Source: Gemmatimonadota bacterium (GTDB lineage: Bacteria > Gemmatimonadota > Gemmatimonadetes > Palauibacterales > Palauibacteraceae). Taken from it: a stretch of 64,000 nucleotides of DNA. This document shows positions 9,003 to 18,169 of this stretch, piece by piece; the stretch's first letter is position 1; each line of letters begins with the position of its first letter. The stretch spans positions 64,376 to 128,375 of the forward strand of contig JAGWBR010000002.1 of assembly GCA_021295785.1 (NCBI GenBank), read 5' to 3'. The notes under the pieces were generated by a model. The model was not told where the DNA came from. It saw only the letters and a program-made list of their open reading frames with translations, and ran no database searches. A program made the translations under genes and the position numbers.

Positions 9003-9515
9003 ATGGACAAGGACATTCAGACGGCTTTGAACGAACAGATCAGGCACGAATTCACGGCGGCGTACCTGTACCTGGGAATGATGGCGTGGTTCGAGACAAG
9101 GAGTTTGCCGGGTTTCGGGCACTGGATGCGGCTCCAAGCCCAAGAGGAGCTGGCCCACGCAATGAAACTCGTGGATTTCGTGCTCGACCGGGGAGGGAAA
9201 GTGGAGCTCGGCGACGTTGCCGCGCCCGGAATTGATTTTGAGTCTCCCCACGCGGTAATGAAGGCCGCGCTGGAACACGAGCGGAGGGTCACCGGCCTGA
9301 TCAACCGCGTATACGCGCTGGCTTCGGCAAAGAATGACTATCCCGCCCAGGTCCTCATGCAGTGGTTTGTGGCGGAACAGGTCGAGGAAGAGAAAAACGC
9401 CGGAGAGATCGCCGATCAGCTGGCATTCGCGGGCGATTCCGCCAGCGCCATCCTGGTGCTGGACGGTCGGCTGGCGGCCCGGCAACCGGGAGAGGGGGAC
9501 GGTGGTGAGGGTTGA
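9003..9515 (+). CDS. ftnA: Ferritin (non-heme iron storage)
   Basis: A 170-aa four-helix ferritin that oxidises and stores iron. The N-terminal helix contains IRHEFTAAYLYLGMMAWFE, followed by AQEELAHAMKLVDFVLDRGG with the ferroxidase Glu and His, and WFVAEQVEEEKNAGEIADQL near residue 120. The GAGAACAGG stretch before the ATG provides a ribosome site. Its TGA overlaps the TTG start of the nitroreductase gene (TTGA). The C-terminal tail after residue 155 is short and Gly/Arg-rich. Identification is secure; the symbol is by family. Confidence 0.93.
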   Translation: MDKDIQTALNEQIRHEFTAAYLYLGMMAWFETRSLPGFGHWMRLQAQEELAHAMKLVDFVLDRGGKVELGDVAAPGIDFESPHAVMKAALEHERRVTGLINRVYALASAKNDYPAQVLMQWFVAEQVEEEKNAGEIADQLAFAGDSASAILVLDGRLAARQPGEGDGGEG

Positions 9516-10216
9516 ATTTGGCTGACGCTAAGGGTTGGGCGCCCGGCGGGGATCCCTATCGGCCCGAACCGCTCTCTACCTATGAACGACTGGCCGAACG
9601 CGAGATGCTGCGCCGGGCCGTTCGGTTTCGCGACAGCCTGCGCCGCCGCCGCACGGTACGGGAATTCTCCGACGAAGCACCGCCTCCGGAGGTCATCGAC
9701 GCCTGCATCCAGGCCGGAGCGACCGCGCCCAACGGTGCCAACCGCCAGCCCTGGACCTTCGTGGTGATCCGAGACCAGAAAATCAAGGAGGTTATCCGGC
9801 GCGCGGCCGAAAAGGAGGAGGCCGAGTTCTACGCCAACCGGGCACCCCCCGAGTGGTTGGCTGCACTGGCAGCCCTGGGAACCGATGAACACAAGCCCTT
9901 CCTGGAAGAGGCTCCGGTCCTGATCGCAATATTTGCACAGAGCTACGAGCTGGCCCCGGACGGCACCAAGATCAAGAACTACTACGTCAGCGAATCGGTG
10001 GGGATCGCCGTGGGCATGCTCATCGCCGCGCTGCACGAGTCGGGGCTGGCCGCGCTGACCCATACGCCCAGCCCGATGCGGTTCTTGAACGAAATACTGG
10101 GACGGCCGAGCAATGAACGACCGTTCCTGTTGTTGGTAGTGGGTTATCCGGCCGCTCGTGCCGAAGTGCCCAGAATCACCAAGAAGTCGCTGGAGGAGAT
10201 CGCGGTCTACCGCTAG
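9512..10216 (+). CDS. Nitroreductase-family FMN protein
   Basis: A 234-aa flavin-dependent oxidoreductase of the nitroreductase fold. The FMN-binding start RRTVREFSDEAPP (about residue 46) and ATAPNGANRQPWTFVVI (near 70) are clear, as is the C-terminal TPSPMRFLNEILGRP region. These enzymes reduce nitroaromatics, quinones or halogenated tyrosines with NAD(P)H; the substrate here is unknown. The start is a TTG overlapping the ferritin stop, which suggests coupled translation. The TAG stop shares the palindrome CTAG with the stop of the convergent dehydrogenase gene. Confidence 0.88.
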   Translation: MNLADAKGWAPGGDPYRPEPLSTYERLAEREMLRRAVRFRDSLRRRRTVREFSDEAPPPEVIDACIQAGATAPNGANRQPWTFVVIRDQKIKEVIRRAAEKEEAEFYANRAPPEWLAALAALGTDEHKPFLEEAPVLIAIFAQSYELAPDGTKIKNYYVSESVGIAVGMLIAALHESGLAALTHTPSPMRFLNEILGRPSNERPFLLLVVGYPAARAEVPRITKKSLEEIAVYR

Positions 10217-11304
10217 CGGACGGAGGCACCGCTCGCCGGCCAGGCCTTGCCGCCAGAGGCCAGGAACGCCTCGGCCCTGTTCATCGCTGCCTTGAGCGGG
10301 GTTTCCCCCTTACTGGCTGCCTCTTCAAAGATTTCTTGAAGCGATTGCCCGATCTCGGCGACCTTGGCGTTCAGCAGGTCAGGGTCGCGTTCTCCCCGCG
10401 CCACCGCGGTAAACGCGATCGCGCCGCCTGCGTTGATCATGAAGTCAGGGGCGTAGAGGATGCCCCGCCCCAGCAGGGAATCGGCGTCGCTGTCCGCGAG
10501 GAGCTGGTTATTCGCCGAACCGGCCACGATGGCGCACTTGAGGGAGGGAATCGTGTCGGGGTTCACGGTGGCCCCCACCGCGCAGGGCGCGTAAACATCG
10601 ATCTCTGCGTCCCACATCCGTTCGGGGGAGACGATTTGCCCGCCGCAGGTTTCGCGAACTGCCTCTGCAGCACCGGGTGACAGGTCGGAAACGAGAATCT
10701 CGGCCCCGGCTTCAGCCAGCAATGCCGCGAGAGGCCTGCCGACGCCGCCCGCTCCCTGGATCAGAACACGCCTCCCACTGGGGGAATCGTCGCCAAACCG
10801 GTGTCGCAGCGCCGCCTTGATCCCCGCGAACACACCCACGGCGGTAAACGGCCCGGGATCGTCCGGGTGCCCCTCGCGCATGCCCACCACCTGACCGGAC
10901 CCCCGTCGGATCCGCCGGATGTCTTCCGGGGTGGTGCCCAGGTCCGCGCCCGTTCGGAACGCACCTCGCATCGATTTCAGCACCCGGGCGTAGTGGTCAA
11001 GGGCCTGGTTGCGCTGCCGAGGGCCTGGATCGGGTGGCATGGCGATGACGCCCTTGCCTCCGCCCAGACAAATGCGGGCGCCCGCCCATTTGTAGGTCAT
11101 TCCCCTGGCCAGGCGCTGGGCGTCCGTGAGTGCCTCCGCCGGAGACCCGTAGGTCTTCAGGCGGGTGCCCCCTGTTGCCGGGCCAAGCACGGTGCTGTGC
11201 CGTGCAATGAACACCCAAGCTTCGGCGGGCTCGCACCAGGACACGACGACGGATTCGCCGTCCCACGACTGAAACGTTTTGCGCATTGAGGTCGTCTTCT
11301 TCAC
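10213..11304 (-). CDS. Leucine/Glu/Phe/Val-type amino-acid dehydrogenase
   Basis: NAD+-dependent oxidative deaminase of branched-chain or aromatic amino acids (363 aa). Seen are the substrate-binding lysine in CLGGGKGVIAMPPD (about residue 80), TGADLGTTPEDI (about 117), and the nucleotide motif IQGAGGVGRPLAALLAEAGA near residue 185. The domain order and length fit the leucine dehydrogenase group; exact substrate choice cannot be read. The start could be the second Met (MRKTF). Convergent with the nitroreductase gene, sharing CTAG at 10213-10216. Confidence 0.88.
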   Translation of the reverse strand: MKKTTSMRKTFQSWDGESVVVSWCEPAEAWVFIARHSTVLGPATGGTRLKTYGSPAEALTDAQRLARGMTYKWAGARICLGGGKGVIAMPPDPGPRQRNQALDHYARVLKSMRGAFRTGADLGTTPEDIRRIRRGSGQVVGMREGHPDDPGPFTAVGVFAGIKAALRHRFGDDSPSGRRVLIQGAGGVGRPLAALLAEAGAEILVSDLSPGAAEAVRETCGGQIVSPERMWDAEIDVYAPCAVGATVNPDTIPSLKCAIVAGSANNQLLADSDADSLLGRGILYAPDFMINAGGAIAFTAVARGERDPDLLNAKVAEIGQSLQEIFEEAASKGETPLKAAMNRAEAFLASGGKAWPASGASVR

Positions 11305-11485
11305 ACAGCCACTCGTTGTTGGCTATCGGAGTTTGCCGGCCGCTGCCTGATTTCTGCCGGGGCACGCTTGGGCCGGTATGGTGTAACCCGCTGTGGGGCC
11401 GGAGATCCTCGCCGTGCCCCCGCTGTTCTCAAGGTACGAAAGGCAGGAAACCGGAACGGTGCGGAACAGCCTCTATTTCGGTGAC

Positions 11486-12088
11486 ATGACGCCACCGGAC
11501 CAGAAGGACGGAAGGGAACACGCTGTTGTGGGTACGGCTCACGGCGTGCGAATCGACGTTCGCCCGTTTTCGCACCATTTGACGCCGGAGGGAGCCGCGT
11601 GCGTTGAGACGTCGTACCGCGGGCGCGCCATCGGGCGGTGCCTGGTGCCCGAGGAGCGCCTTGAGGAGTTCCTGGGAATGGACCTGTTCGATTCACCGGT
11701 TTCGCTTGCGCTGGATGTGCGGGAGGGTGGTCCAGGCCTGGCGGCCAGTGTCCTGGCGCTGGTACCAATGAGCAACGAGGAACTGTCGCAGAGGCCCGAG
11801 CCCTTTGAACCGTGGAGGCAGAGCAGCCCCGGGGCCCGGTTCGACGCCGAATATTCGTCCCAGTCTCCCAAGCAGCTGATGGGAGTGTTTCTCGGCGAAG
11901 TAGTCCGGTTTCAGAGCGACAGGGCACACCCGGGGTCATTGCTCAAAGACGCCGGCCACATGCTGAAGACCATCCTGCAGACCGAGGTCGGCAGCGTGGT
12001 GGATCGGCTCCTGGACGAGCTGGGTGACACCGAACGCGGGCTCGCCGACCCGGGTTTGGCCGATTCCCCCGCAGAGGGCACCGACTAG
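11486..12088 (+). CDS. Hypothetical protein
   Basis: I do not recognise this roughly 200-aa protein. It has no signal peptide or membrane segment. The N-terminal half contains VRPFSHHLTPEGAACVETSYRGRAIG, the middle is Pro/Ser-rich (FEPWRQSSPGARFDAEYSSQ), and the C-terminal third is helical (LLKDAGHMLKTILQTEVGSVVDRLLDEL). The start is uncertain: the open frame extends up to GTG 11393, and GTG 11459 is also possible, but none has a strong ribosome site. A 6-bp stem GCCTCA/TGAGGC begins right at the stop codon. Convergent with hemH. Confidence 0.6.
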   Translation: MTPPDQKDGREHAVVGTAHGVRIDVRPFSHHLTPEGAACVETSYRGRAIGRCLVPEERLEEFLGMDLFDSPVSLALDVREGGPGLAASVLALVPMSNEELSQRPEPFEPWRQSSPGARFDAEYSSQSPKQLMGVFLGEVVRFQSDRAHPGSLLKDAGHMLKTILQTEVGSVVDRLLDELGDTERGLADPGLADSPAEGTD

Positions 12089-12135
12089 CCTCACTGCCGC
12101 TGAGGCGTAACTGGGCCACCGTTGCCCGGTAGAGG

Positions 12136-13197
12136 TCAACTCAGGCAGATGGCTCCGGGGCGGCACCGGCAAGGCCGCGGCATTGCCGTGCCGCCCCGGA
12201 GCGGGTCCGGGAGGCACACCGCTTTCTCCACCAAATCCGCGAGCGTGTCGATCAGCCTTTGAGCATCGTGGGCGACGGGCACCCGGTGGAACTCCAAACC
12301 GGCTTCTTCCGCAACTTCCCTGAGCTCGATGTCCAACTCCATCAGAGTCTCGGACTGTTCGTGGACGAAGCTGACGGGGTCCACGAGGACGGCCGTGACT
12401 TCCCCGTCTTCCGCCGCCAAGCCAGCGACCGCGCGTTCGATTGAGGGCGATGTCCATTCAATGGGGCGGTTGCCGTGGTTTTGGTAGCCCAGCGTGAACC
12501 GGAGCAGCTCAAGTTCGTCGGCCTGTATGCGGCACCACTGCTCCACGTATTCGACGTAACGGCTGCCCGCCCGGACATATCGCAGGGGAGTGCCGTGAGC
12601 ACTGAACACCACCCTCACGCCCGGGTCGGTCATATCGAGACCAGCCGCGCTCGCCGCCGTGCGAAGGCTGTCCGCGCGCCACCTGACGTATTCCGGATGC
12701 CGGTGCCAGCCGGCTATTTCTCTGAGGTCCGGGTTCCATCCCAGGTGGTTCAGTGCCTCGCGGGTCTGGTCCAGCGCCCGAAGCGTGGTTGAGGGGCCGC
12801 AGAAGGGGTAGACGGGGAAGGCGACCACTGTTTCAACCCCCTGGTCGCGGAGCAACTCCAGCGCCTCGGTCACGGTGGGCCCGGTGAACTGCATTCCTGC
12901 CACCACGGAGGCTTCGAGGCCCCGGCCCGCCAGCGCCGCCGCCAGCCGGTATGCCTGCCCGGCAGCCTGCCGGTTCAAGGGCGAGCCGCCTATCGTTCTG
13001 TAGGCTTTCCGGAGCTCCGGTGCCCGGGCAGCGGCCAGCTCGCGGCTACCTGATCCCAGCATTGGGTTGGCGGCGAATATGCGCTCCAGGAACTCGGTGA
13101 CTTCGAACAGGCCGTATGATTCCGGCTCGCCGAAGTTGAGCATCAGTACTCCCGGCCGACCAACGTCGCGGGGTTTGTCCACCCGCCGTGTGTCCAT
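12136..13197 (-). CDS. hemH: Ferrochelatase, with Cys-rich C-terminal tail
   Basis: Inserts Fe2+ into protoporphyrin IX or coproporphyrin III in heme synthesis. The 353-aa protein has VLMLNFGEPES at the N-terminus, GGSPLNRQ near residue 71, the metal-ligand histidine in VVFSAHGTP, and the conserved acidic stretch HEQSETLMELDIE. Cysteines occur at about 330, 343, 345 and 351 (PCRCRPGAICLS at the very end), plus C133 in YPFCGPSTT. Several bacterial ferrochelatases bind a [2Fe-2S] cluster through one internal and three C-terminal cysteines, so a cluster is likely here (inference). Start taken at ATG 13197, where homology begins. Divergent from hemG by 41 bp. Confidence 0.92.
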   Translation of the reverse strand: MDTRRVDKPRDVGRPGVLMLNFGEPESYGLFEVTEFLERIFAANPMLGSGSRELAAARAPELRKAYRTIGGSPLNRQAAGQAYRLAAALAGRGLEASVVAGMQFTGPTVTEALELLRDQGVETVVAFPVYPFCGPSTTLRALDQTREALNHLGWNPDLREIAGWHRHPEYVRWRADSLRTAASAAGLDMTDPGVRVVFSAHGTPLRYVRAGSRYVEYVEQWCRIQADELELLRFTLGYQNHGNRPIEWTSPSIERAVAGLAAEDGEVTAVLVDPVSFVHEQSETLMELDIELREVAEEAGLEFHRVPVAHDAQRLIDTLADLVEKAVCLPDPLRGGTAMPRPCRCRPGAICLS

Positions 13198-13238
13198 GGC
13201 CGAAAACCTAACCGCGAACCGGAGATGCTCCTGCCTGG

Positions 13239-14459
13239 ATGAGAGTTGGGATCGTGGGTGGCGGTATAACGGGGTTGGCACTGGCGCACGCCCTGGCGTG
13301 CCGGGGGCGGGACTTCGTTCTGTTTGAGAAGTCAGGGCACTGGGGCGGGGCGATACGCACGGAGTTCACCAACGGAAGGGTGGCGGAGTTCGGTCCGCAG
13401 CGGATGCGCCTGACTGCTTCCGTGCGCCGGCTGGTGCACGACCTGGGGCTCGGGTCTCAGGTTGTGGCCGCTGCCCCGAAGGCGGAAACCTTCATTCTGT
13501 CGAAAGAAGGCATGCGCTCCTTTTCGGATCTGATACCAATGCTCAACCGGCGGCCGGACCCACCCGAATCACCCGAGACGCGGCTGGGCGCCTGGCTCCG
13601 CCACACCTGCGGCGACGCAGCCTATCGGGGGCTCGTGGGTCCGGTGGTCGCCGCGACCTTCGCTTCCGACCCTGACGAGATGTTGCGGCGGCCGGTTCTC
13701 CCGTTGGTGGAGGAAATGCTGGCGGGGCTCATCGCCCGTGGGTCGGCACCACCGGCGTTCACCTTCCGCGACGGGCTCTCCGTGCTTCCGGGGGCGTTGG
13801 CGGCGCGGTACCGCGAGTTCCTGCGGCCCGGTACCGCCGTGGGTGCGATCCGACGAGCGGACGACTGTCTGGAGATCCAAGCCGGCGAGGGGCCGGGTGA
13901 GGTCGTGGACCGGGTGGTGCTCACTGGATCCGCCCGGGACATGGCCCCGCTTCTGGCGGAGGTCGCGCCAGCCGCGGCCGCGCGACTGGCGCGCCTCCGC
14001 TACAACACAATCAGGATAGTGGCACTTGATACCGAGGGCTGCCCGCCCGGTTTCGGTTACAGGACCGCCCTCGACATGCCGCTGCGCACTCAGGGGGTCA
14101 CTTGGAACGCATCGGTCTTCGCGGGAGACGGCGATACGGGCCGCGAAGGAATCTGTACCGCGTTTCTGGGCGGTCTGACCGACACCGACGTAGCGTCGTG
14201 GCCTGACGAACGGGTTGGCAGGGTCGCTGCCAGGGAGTTCGAGCAAGTGCACGGCTTTGGCGCCGAACCGCTGGCAGTGGCCTCGGCCAGCCTCCCGGCC
14301 TGGGACACGAGTTGGGCGGCGATCGAAGGTGGCCTGGAACTGCCAGAGGATGTAACGCTGGCTTCAACTTGCGCCGAACGCCTCGCCATCTCCTCCCGAA
14401 TCGCCCGCGCCGGGACTCTCGCCAGGGATCTGTCTGCACGCAGCGATGCAGAACCCTAG
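13239..14459 (+). CDS. hemG: Protoporphyrinogen/coproporphyrinogen oxidase (HemY type)
   Basis: FAD-dependent oxidation of protoporphyrinogen IX or coproporphyrinogen III, the step next to ferrochelatase. The 406-aa protein starts with the dinucleotide fold GIVGGGITGLALAHALA and FEKSGHWGGAIRTE, has VGPVVAATFASDPDEM near residue 132, and a C-terminal FAD contact region STCAERLAISSRI. Somewhat shorter than the usual 450-470 aa. This is the flavoprotein family (HemY/HemG of Gram-positives), not the flavodoxin-type HemG of E. coli. It faces hemH head to head and overlaps hemE tail to tail through CTAG. Confidence 0.9.
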   Translation: MRVGIVGGGITGLALAHALACRGRDFVLFEKSGHWGGAIRTEFTNGRVAEFGPQRMRLTASVRRLVHDLGLGSQVVAAAPKAETFILSKEGMRSFSDLIPMLNRRPDPPESPETRLGAWLRHTCGDAAYRGLVGPVVAATFASDPDEMLRRPVLPLVEEMLAGLIARGSAPPAFTFRDGLSVLPGALAARYREFLRPGTAVGAIRRADDCLEIQAGEGPGEVVDRVVLTGSARDMAPLLAEVAPAAAARLARLRYNTIRIVALDTEGCPPGFGYRTALDMPLRTQGVTWNASVFAGDGDTGREGICTAFLGGLTDTDVASWPDERVGRVAAREFEQVHGFGAEPLAVASASLPAWDTSWAAIEGGLELPEDVTLASTCAERLAISSRIARAGTLARDLSARSDAEP

Positions 14460-15508
14460 CTATCCCCGGGTGCGGATCCTTTCGCGGACGGCCAGTCCCG
14501 TACCGCCCGAACCACCGCGGCGACTACCGCGGGGTCCGTATCGGGGCGTAACCCGTGCCCGGTGTTGAACACGTGTCCCGCCATCCCGCCGGCCCGGCGG
14601 AGCACATCCTGTGTCTCGCGGACTGCCGCCTCGTGCCCACCCAACAACGCCGCCGGGTCGAGGTTGCCCTGCAGTCCCCGCCGTCCGTCCTGGCAGAGCG
14701 CCCGCCGGGCCTGGTCCAGGGGGGTACGCCAGTCGATCCCAATCAGATTGCCGCCGGCCGCCGCTATCTCGGAAAGCAGATCCCCGTGAGCCGAGCCGTA
14801 GTGGATCGTGGGGACACCGGCTTCTCTCAGGCGGGAAAGGATTTTGCGAGAGTGTGGTTGGACGAACTCCCGGTAGACCTCCGCCCCGAGCACGCCGCAC
14901 CACGAATCAAACAGCTGTATGGCCGCCGCCCCGGCCTCGGCTTGAGCAATCGCGAATTCGGCCAGATGGTCCGCCCAGAATCGCGCCAACCGGTCCCAGG
15001 TCCTGGGTTCACGGATCATGAAGGCGCGCAGGTTGGTCAGGCGGGAATCGCGGTTCCCGGTGCACAGATAGGAGCAGAGCGTGAACGGCGCGCCCACGAA
15101 CCCGATCACCGGCAGTGGCGAATGAGCGGCCACCAACCGGATCGCCTCCAGAACATGGTCCAGCGACTCGCGGGGTTCGAAGGGTTGCAAGCGGTGCACG
15201 TCCCCGGGTCCCTGCCACGGGGGGAGGGGGACCGGACCCACCCCCGCCCTCATCTCGATCTCGACACCCGCCGAGGGGAAGGGAGTCGAAAGATCCTGGA
15301 AAATGACCAGCGCGTCGACGGGGAAATACTCGGTCGGCAGCAGGGTAGTCCGAGCGGCTAGTTCGGGGTCGGCAACGAGAGCCTGAAAGCTGTGTTCCCG
15401 GCGCAGTGCCCGGTAAGCGGGCAGGCAGCGGCCGGCCTGACGCATGAACCACACCGGTGGTCGCGGAGTCGGCTCAAGCGCCAGTGCTTTCTTGAACAGG
15501 TCTGCCAT
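14456..15508 (-). CDS. hemE: Uroporphyrinogen decarboxylase
   Basis: Decarboxylates uroporphyrinogen III to coproporphyrinogen III. The 350-aa protein has the substrate-binding N-terminus VWFMRQAGRCLPAYRALR (the usual Tyr after GR is Cys), the catalytic Asp in IFQDLSTPFPSAGVE, GFVGAPFTLCSYL near residue 140, and HGLRPDTDP at the C-terminus where HGI/LxP is conserved. It converges on hemG with the two TAG stops sharing CTAG, and is divergent from the thioredoxin lipoprotein gene. With hemG and hemH it forms a heme cluster split over both strands. Confidence 0.95.
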   Translation of the reverse strand: MADLFKKALALEPTPRPPVWFMRQAGRCLPAYRALRREHSFQALVADPELAARTTLLPTEYFPVDALVIFQDLSTPFPSAGVEIEMRAGVGPVPLPPWQGPGDVHRLQPFEPRESLDHVLEAIRLVAAHSPLPVIGFVGAPFTLCSYLCTGNRDSRLTNLRAFMIREPRTWDRLARFWADHLAEFAIAQAEAGAAAIQLFDSWCGVLGAEVYREFVQPHSRKILSRLREAGVPTIHYGSAHGDLLSEIAAAGGNLIGIDWRTPLDQARRALCQDGRRGLQGNLDPAALLGGHEAAVRETQDVLRRAGGMAGHVFNTGHGLRPDTDPAVVAAVVRAVRDWPSAKGSAPGDS

Positions 15509-15577
15509 GGCCGGAATAATACGGAGGGCGGCCGGGTCCGATCACGGCGCACCCCCTCCGGCATTAGCTTCGCCCGC

Positions 15578-16255
15578 GTGCACTGCGACGGAGAATTGAA
15601 CGGGGGCCGGCCGGGCAGCGGCCCGAAGCGGTCGCCACGGTTCGCGGTGTCCCTGGCAGCCGCCGGCACCACCATCATGGGGGCGTGCGGCGCGCGGCCG
15701 GACGCGGACCCCGCGAACGCCGAGCTCCCGCCGGACACCACCGCACTCCCGCTCGCGCGGGCCTGGCCCCCGGAAACCGAGATCGTGTCTGGCCCGGGCG
15801 AGAGGGCCCTCCCTGATCACTATTTCTTGACGCTGGAGGGTGACACCGTCGATTTCGGTCATCTTACCGGCAGCGTGGTGGTGGCAAACTTCTGGGGGAC
15901 GTGGTGCTTCCCCTGTTTGGAGGAACTGCCCGAACTCGCCCGTGTCGACGCGGTCTACGAAGACTCCGCGGTTGCGTTCGTGGGAATCTCAGTGCTTTCG
16001 GGGACCGCGGACCATGTCCGGACTTTTCTGGCGGATTTCGAGGTTGAGTACCCCCAGTGGTCCGGTGACACCGATTTGGCACTCGATCCGTTCGGAATCA
16101 TTGGTTTGCCGCACACTCTGATCCTGGATCAGGAAGGATGGATCAGGTACGAGCTTCTGGGCCCCCAAACGGGGCCGGAACTAACCGACAGGATTGAGGC
16201 AGTGCTCGCCGAACCCGCGGCCGGTGCGGGCCCCGGCGGTCAGGAGAGCTGCTGA
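15578..16255 (+). CDS. TlpA/ResA-like thioredoxin lipoprotein
   Basis: An exported thiol-disulfide oxidoreductase of about 225 aa. A hydrophobic stretch ending IMGAC is a lipobox, so the protein is probably membrane-anchored. The thioredoxin active site WGTWCFPCLEELPEL and the cis-proline region GLPHTLILD are intact. Such proteins reduce apocytochromes or other periplasmic thiols; proximity to heme genes makes a cytochrome-maturation role plausible but unproven. Start chosen at GTG 15578; TTG 15596 is an alternative. Its 3' end overlaps the convergent ABC transporter gene by 16 nt. Confidence 0.88.
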   Translation: MHCDGELNGGRPGSGPKRSPRFAVSLAAAGTTIMGACGARPDADPANAELPPDTTALPLARAWPPETEIVSGPGERALPDHYFLTLEGDTVDFGHLTGSVVVANFWGTWCFPCLEELPELARVDAVYEDSAVAFVGISVLSGTADHVRTFLADFEVEYPQWSGDTDLALDPFGIIGLPHTLILDQEGWIRYELLGPQTGPELTDRIEAVLAEPAAGAGPGGQESC

Positions 16256-18012
16256 CTCCGGTAGAGCCTCGCGTACAGGCCGCCCTCCGCCAGTAACTGG
16301 TGGTGCCGTCCCATCTCCACCACCCGGCCCCCGTCAACCGCCGCGATCCGGTCGGCCCGTTGAACCGTTCTGAGGCGGTGCGCGATGATGATCGTGGTCC
16401 GACCCGCCGACGCCGCCGCCAAGGCCTGTTCCACCAGAGCTTCGCTCTCGGCGTCCAGCCCGCTGGTGGGTTCGTCCAGAATCAGAATATCCGGCGCCTT
16501 GAGCAGCACGCGCGCGATCGAGATGCGCTGCCGCTGACCCCCTGACAGCCGAGCACCTCTTTCTCCCACCAGGGTGTCGAGACCTTTCGGGAGGCGCTCC
16601 ACGAACTCGGTTGCATGCGCCGCCGCGGCCGCGGCTTCGATCGCTTCCGGCCGGGCGTCGGGGCGGCCGTAGGCGATGTTCTCGGCGATTGTGCCATGAA
16701 ACAGCGGGTGGGTTTGCGGAACCACCCCGATCCTCCCGCGGAGCTCGTCCAGCGGCCAGTCGCGCACATCAATCCCCTGGACCAGCACGGCACCCTGCGA
16801 TACGTCCCAGAACCGGGGTACCAGCCGACCGATGGTGGTCTTGCCAGCCCCGCTGGGACCAACGATCCCCAGTGTCTCGCCGGGAGCAATCTCAAGGTTC
16901 ACCGACCGGAGCGCCGGATGGGAGTCCCCGTCGTAGGAGATGCTGACGCCCCGGAAGGCCACCGAAGCCGGCCCGCGCTGCGGCGGGTTTGCCGGCTGGG
17001 CCGGGGTCCGAATTTCCGGTACGCGGTCAAGCAGACCGAAAACCCGTTCGGCCGCGCCCTGCGCCTGTTGGTAGGAACCCCATAAGGACGCCAGGGCCGT
17101 AATCGCCGCGGCAACAGTGAATGCGTAGAGCAGAAACGACACCAGTTGCCCGGCCGTGATCATGTCATCGACCACTAGCCGCCCACCCTGCCAGAGCACA
17201 AGGACGATCGCGCCAAACGCCACAACCGTCAGCACGCCGTAGAGCGAGGCCTGTACCCGGGCCCGGGATACTGCAGCGACCAACGCAAGCGCCAAGTGCC
17301 CACCGTACTTCCTGGATTCCCGCCCCTCGGCTCCGAAACTCTGCACAACGTCGATCTGGCCGAACGCCTCGTCCGCCGCCGCGTGGGCGTCGGCCAGCCT
17401 GTCCTGCACCTCCGTGCTCCGGCGCCTGAGTCGCCGGCCGAGCAAAACCGCGGCGGCCACAATCAGCGGTGAAACGGTCAGGGTGGTCAGGGTCAGCTGC
17501 CAGTGCAGTACCGACAGCAGCACCAGCCCGCCGACCAGGTACAGCAGCTGCCGGGCAAGTTCGGCCAGTTGGTGCCCGAGCACTGACTGAAGTGTGGAGC
17601 AGTCCGACGCCAGGCGCGACGTGAGTTCTCCAGTGGGCCGGTCGGTGTGAAATCCGGGTGACAAACTGACCAGGCTGTCAAAAAGGTCGCGGCGGAGCCA
17701 CGTCACCACCCGCTCGCCCGTAACCCCCAGCCAGTAGACCTCCAGGTAGTTCAGCACCCCCTGTACCACGAAAAGGCCCAGCAGCCACAGTGCGTACTGG
17801 CTCAACACGTCCTGGCTCCGCTCCACGAAGGCCGCGTCCATCATGTGCCGGACCAGAAGTGGGAAAACGAGCCCCAGCGCGGCACCGACGCTCAGGCACG
17901 CCACCGAACCGATTACGAGGGGGCGGTGAGGTTCAAGTCTGGGCAGGAGGCGGGACACCGCGAAGGTGTGTTTCGCCAGTCGCCCCCCTTCTTGTTCCTT
18001 TTCCTGTCCCAA
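16240..18012 (-). CDS. ABC exporter, fused permease and ATPase
   Basis: A half-size ABC transporter of about 590 aa: a six-helix transmembrane domain (roughly residues 20-310) followed by an ATPase with Walker A VGPSGAGKTTIGRL, Q-loop VVPQTHPLFHGTIAENIAYG, signature LSGGQRQRISIARVLL, Walker B DILILDEPTSGLD and the switch AHRL. The layout is that of MsbA/LmrA-type lipid or drug exporters; the cargo is unknown. TTG 18012 with GGGAGCCGGGGG upstream fits the start; the longer ORF in the track adds an implausible Arg/Pro leader. Divergent from ctaA. Confidence 0.9.
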   Translation of the reverse strand: MGQEKEQEGGRLAKHTFAVSRLLPRLEPHRPLVIGSVACLSVGAALGLVFPLLVRHMMDAAFVERSQDVLSQYALWLLGLFVVQGVLNYLEVYWLGVTGERVVTWLRRDLFDSLVSLSPGFHTDRPTGELTSRLASDCSTLQSVLGHQLAELARQLLYLVGGLVLLSVLHWQLTLTTLTVSPLIVAAAVLLGRRLRRRSTEVQDRLADAHAAADEAFGQIDVVQSFGAEGRESRKYGGHLALALVAAVSRARVQASLYGVLTVVAFGAIVLVLWQGGRLVVDDMITAGQLVSFLLYAFTVAAAITALASLWGSYQQAQGAAERVFGLLDRVPEIRTPAQPANPPQRGPASVAFRGVSISYDGDSHPALRSVNLEIAPGETLGIVGPSGAGKTTIGRLVPRFWDVSQGAVLVQGIDVRDWPLDELRGRIGVVPQTHPLFHGTIAENIAYGRPDARPEAIEAAAAAAHATEFVERLPKGLDTLVGERGARLSGGQRQRISIARVLLKAPDILILDEPTSGLDAESEALVEQALAAASAGRTTIIIAHRLRTVQRADRIAAVDGGRVVEMGRHHQLLAEGGLYARLYRSQQLS

Positions 18013-18169
18013 CCCCCGGCTCCCGTCTAGTTTTTCGCGCCATGGCGACACCCGGCTTCCTACCCGCCCTGCCCGGGCGGTGCGGCCGAAAAATACGGGG
18101 CGGCCGCCTGGCGGTGGACCGATTTCCCGGGACACGGCCCCACCTGGCTGCGAGAGGATTTGCAACGAA

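Noticed and set aside
7914-9485. 523-aa minus-strand ORF spanning the cupin, SDR and ferritin genes
   Set aside because: It crosses three well-supported plus-strand genes and shows no domain.
12088-12106. 6-bp stem GCCTCA/TGAGGC after the hypothetical gene as a terminator
   Set aside because: The stem is short and no U-run follows, so it is not convincing as a rho-independent terminator.
13067-13327. 86-aa ORF across the hemH/hemG junction
   Set aside because: It lies in another frame across two real gene starts and has no protein-like features.
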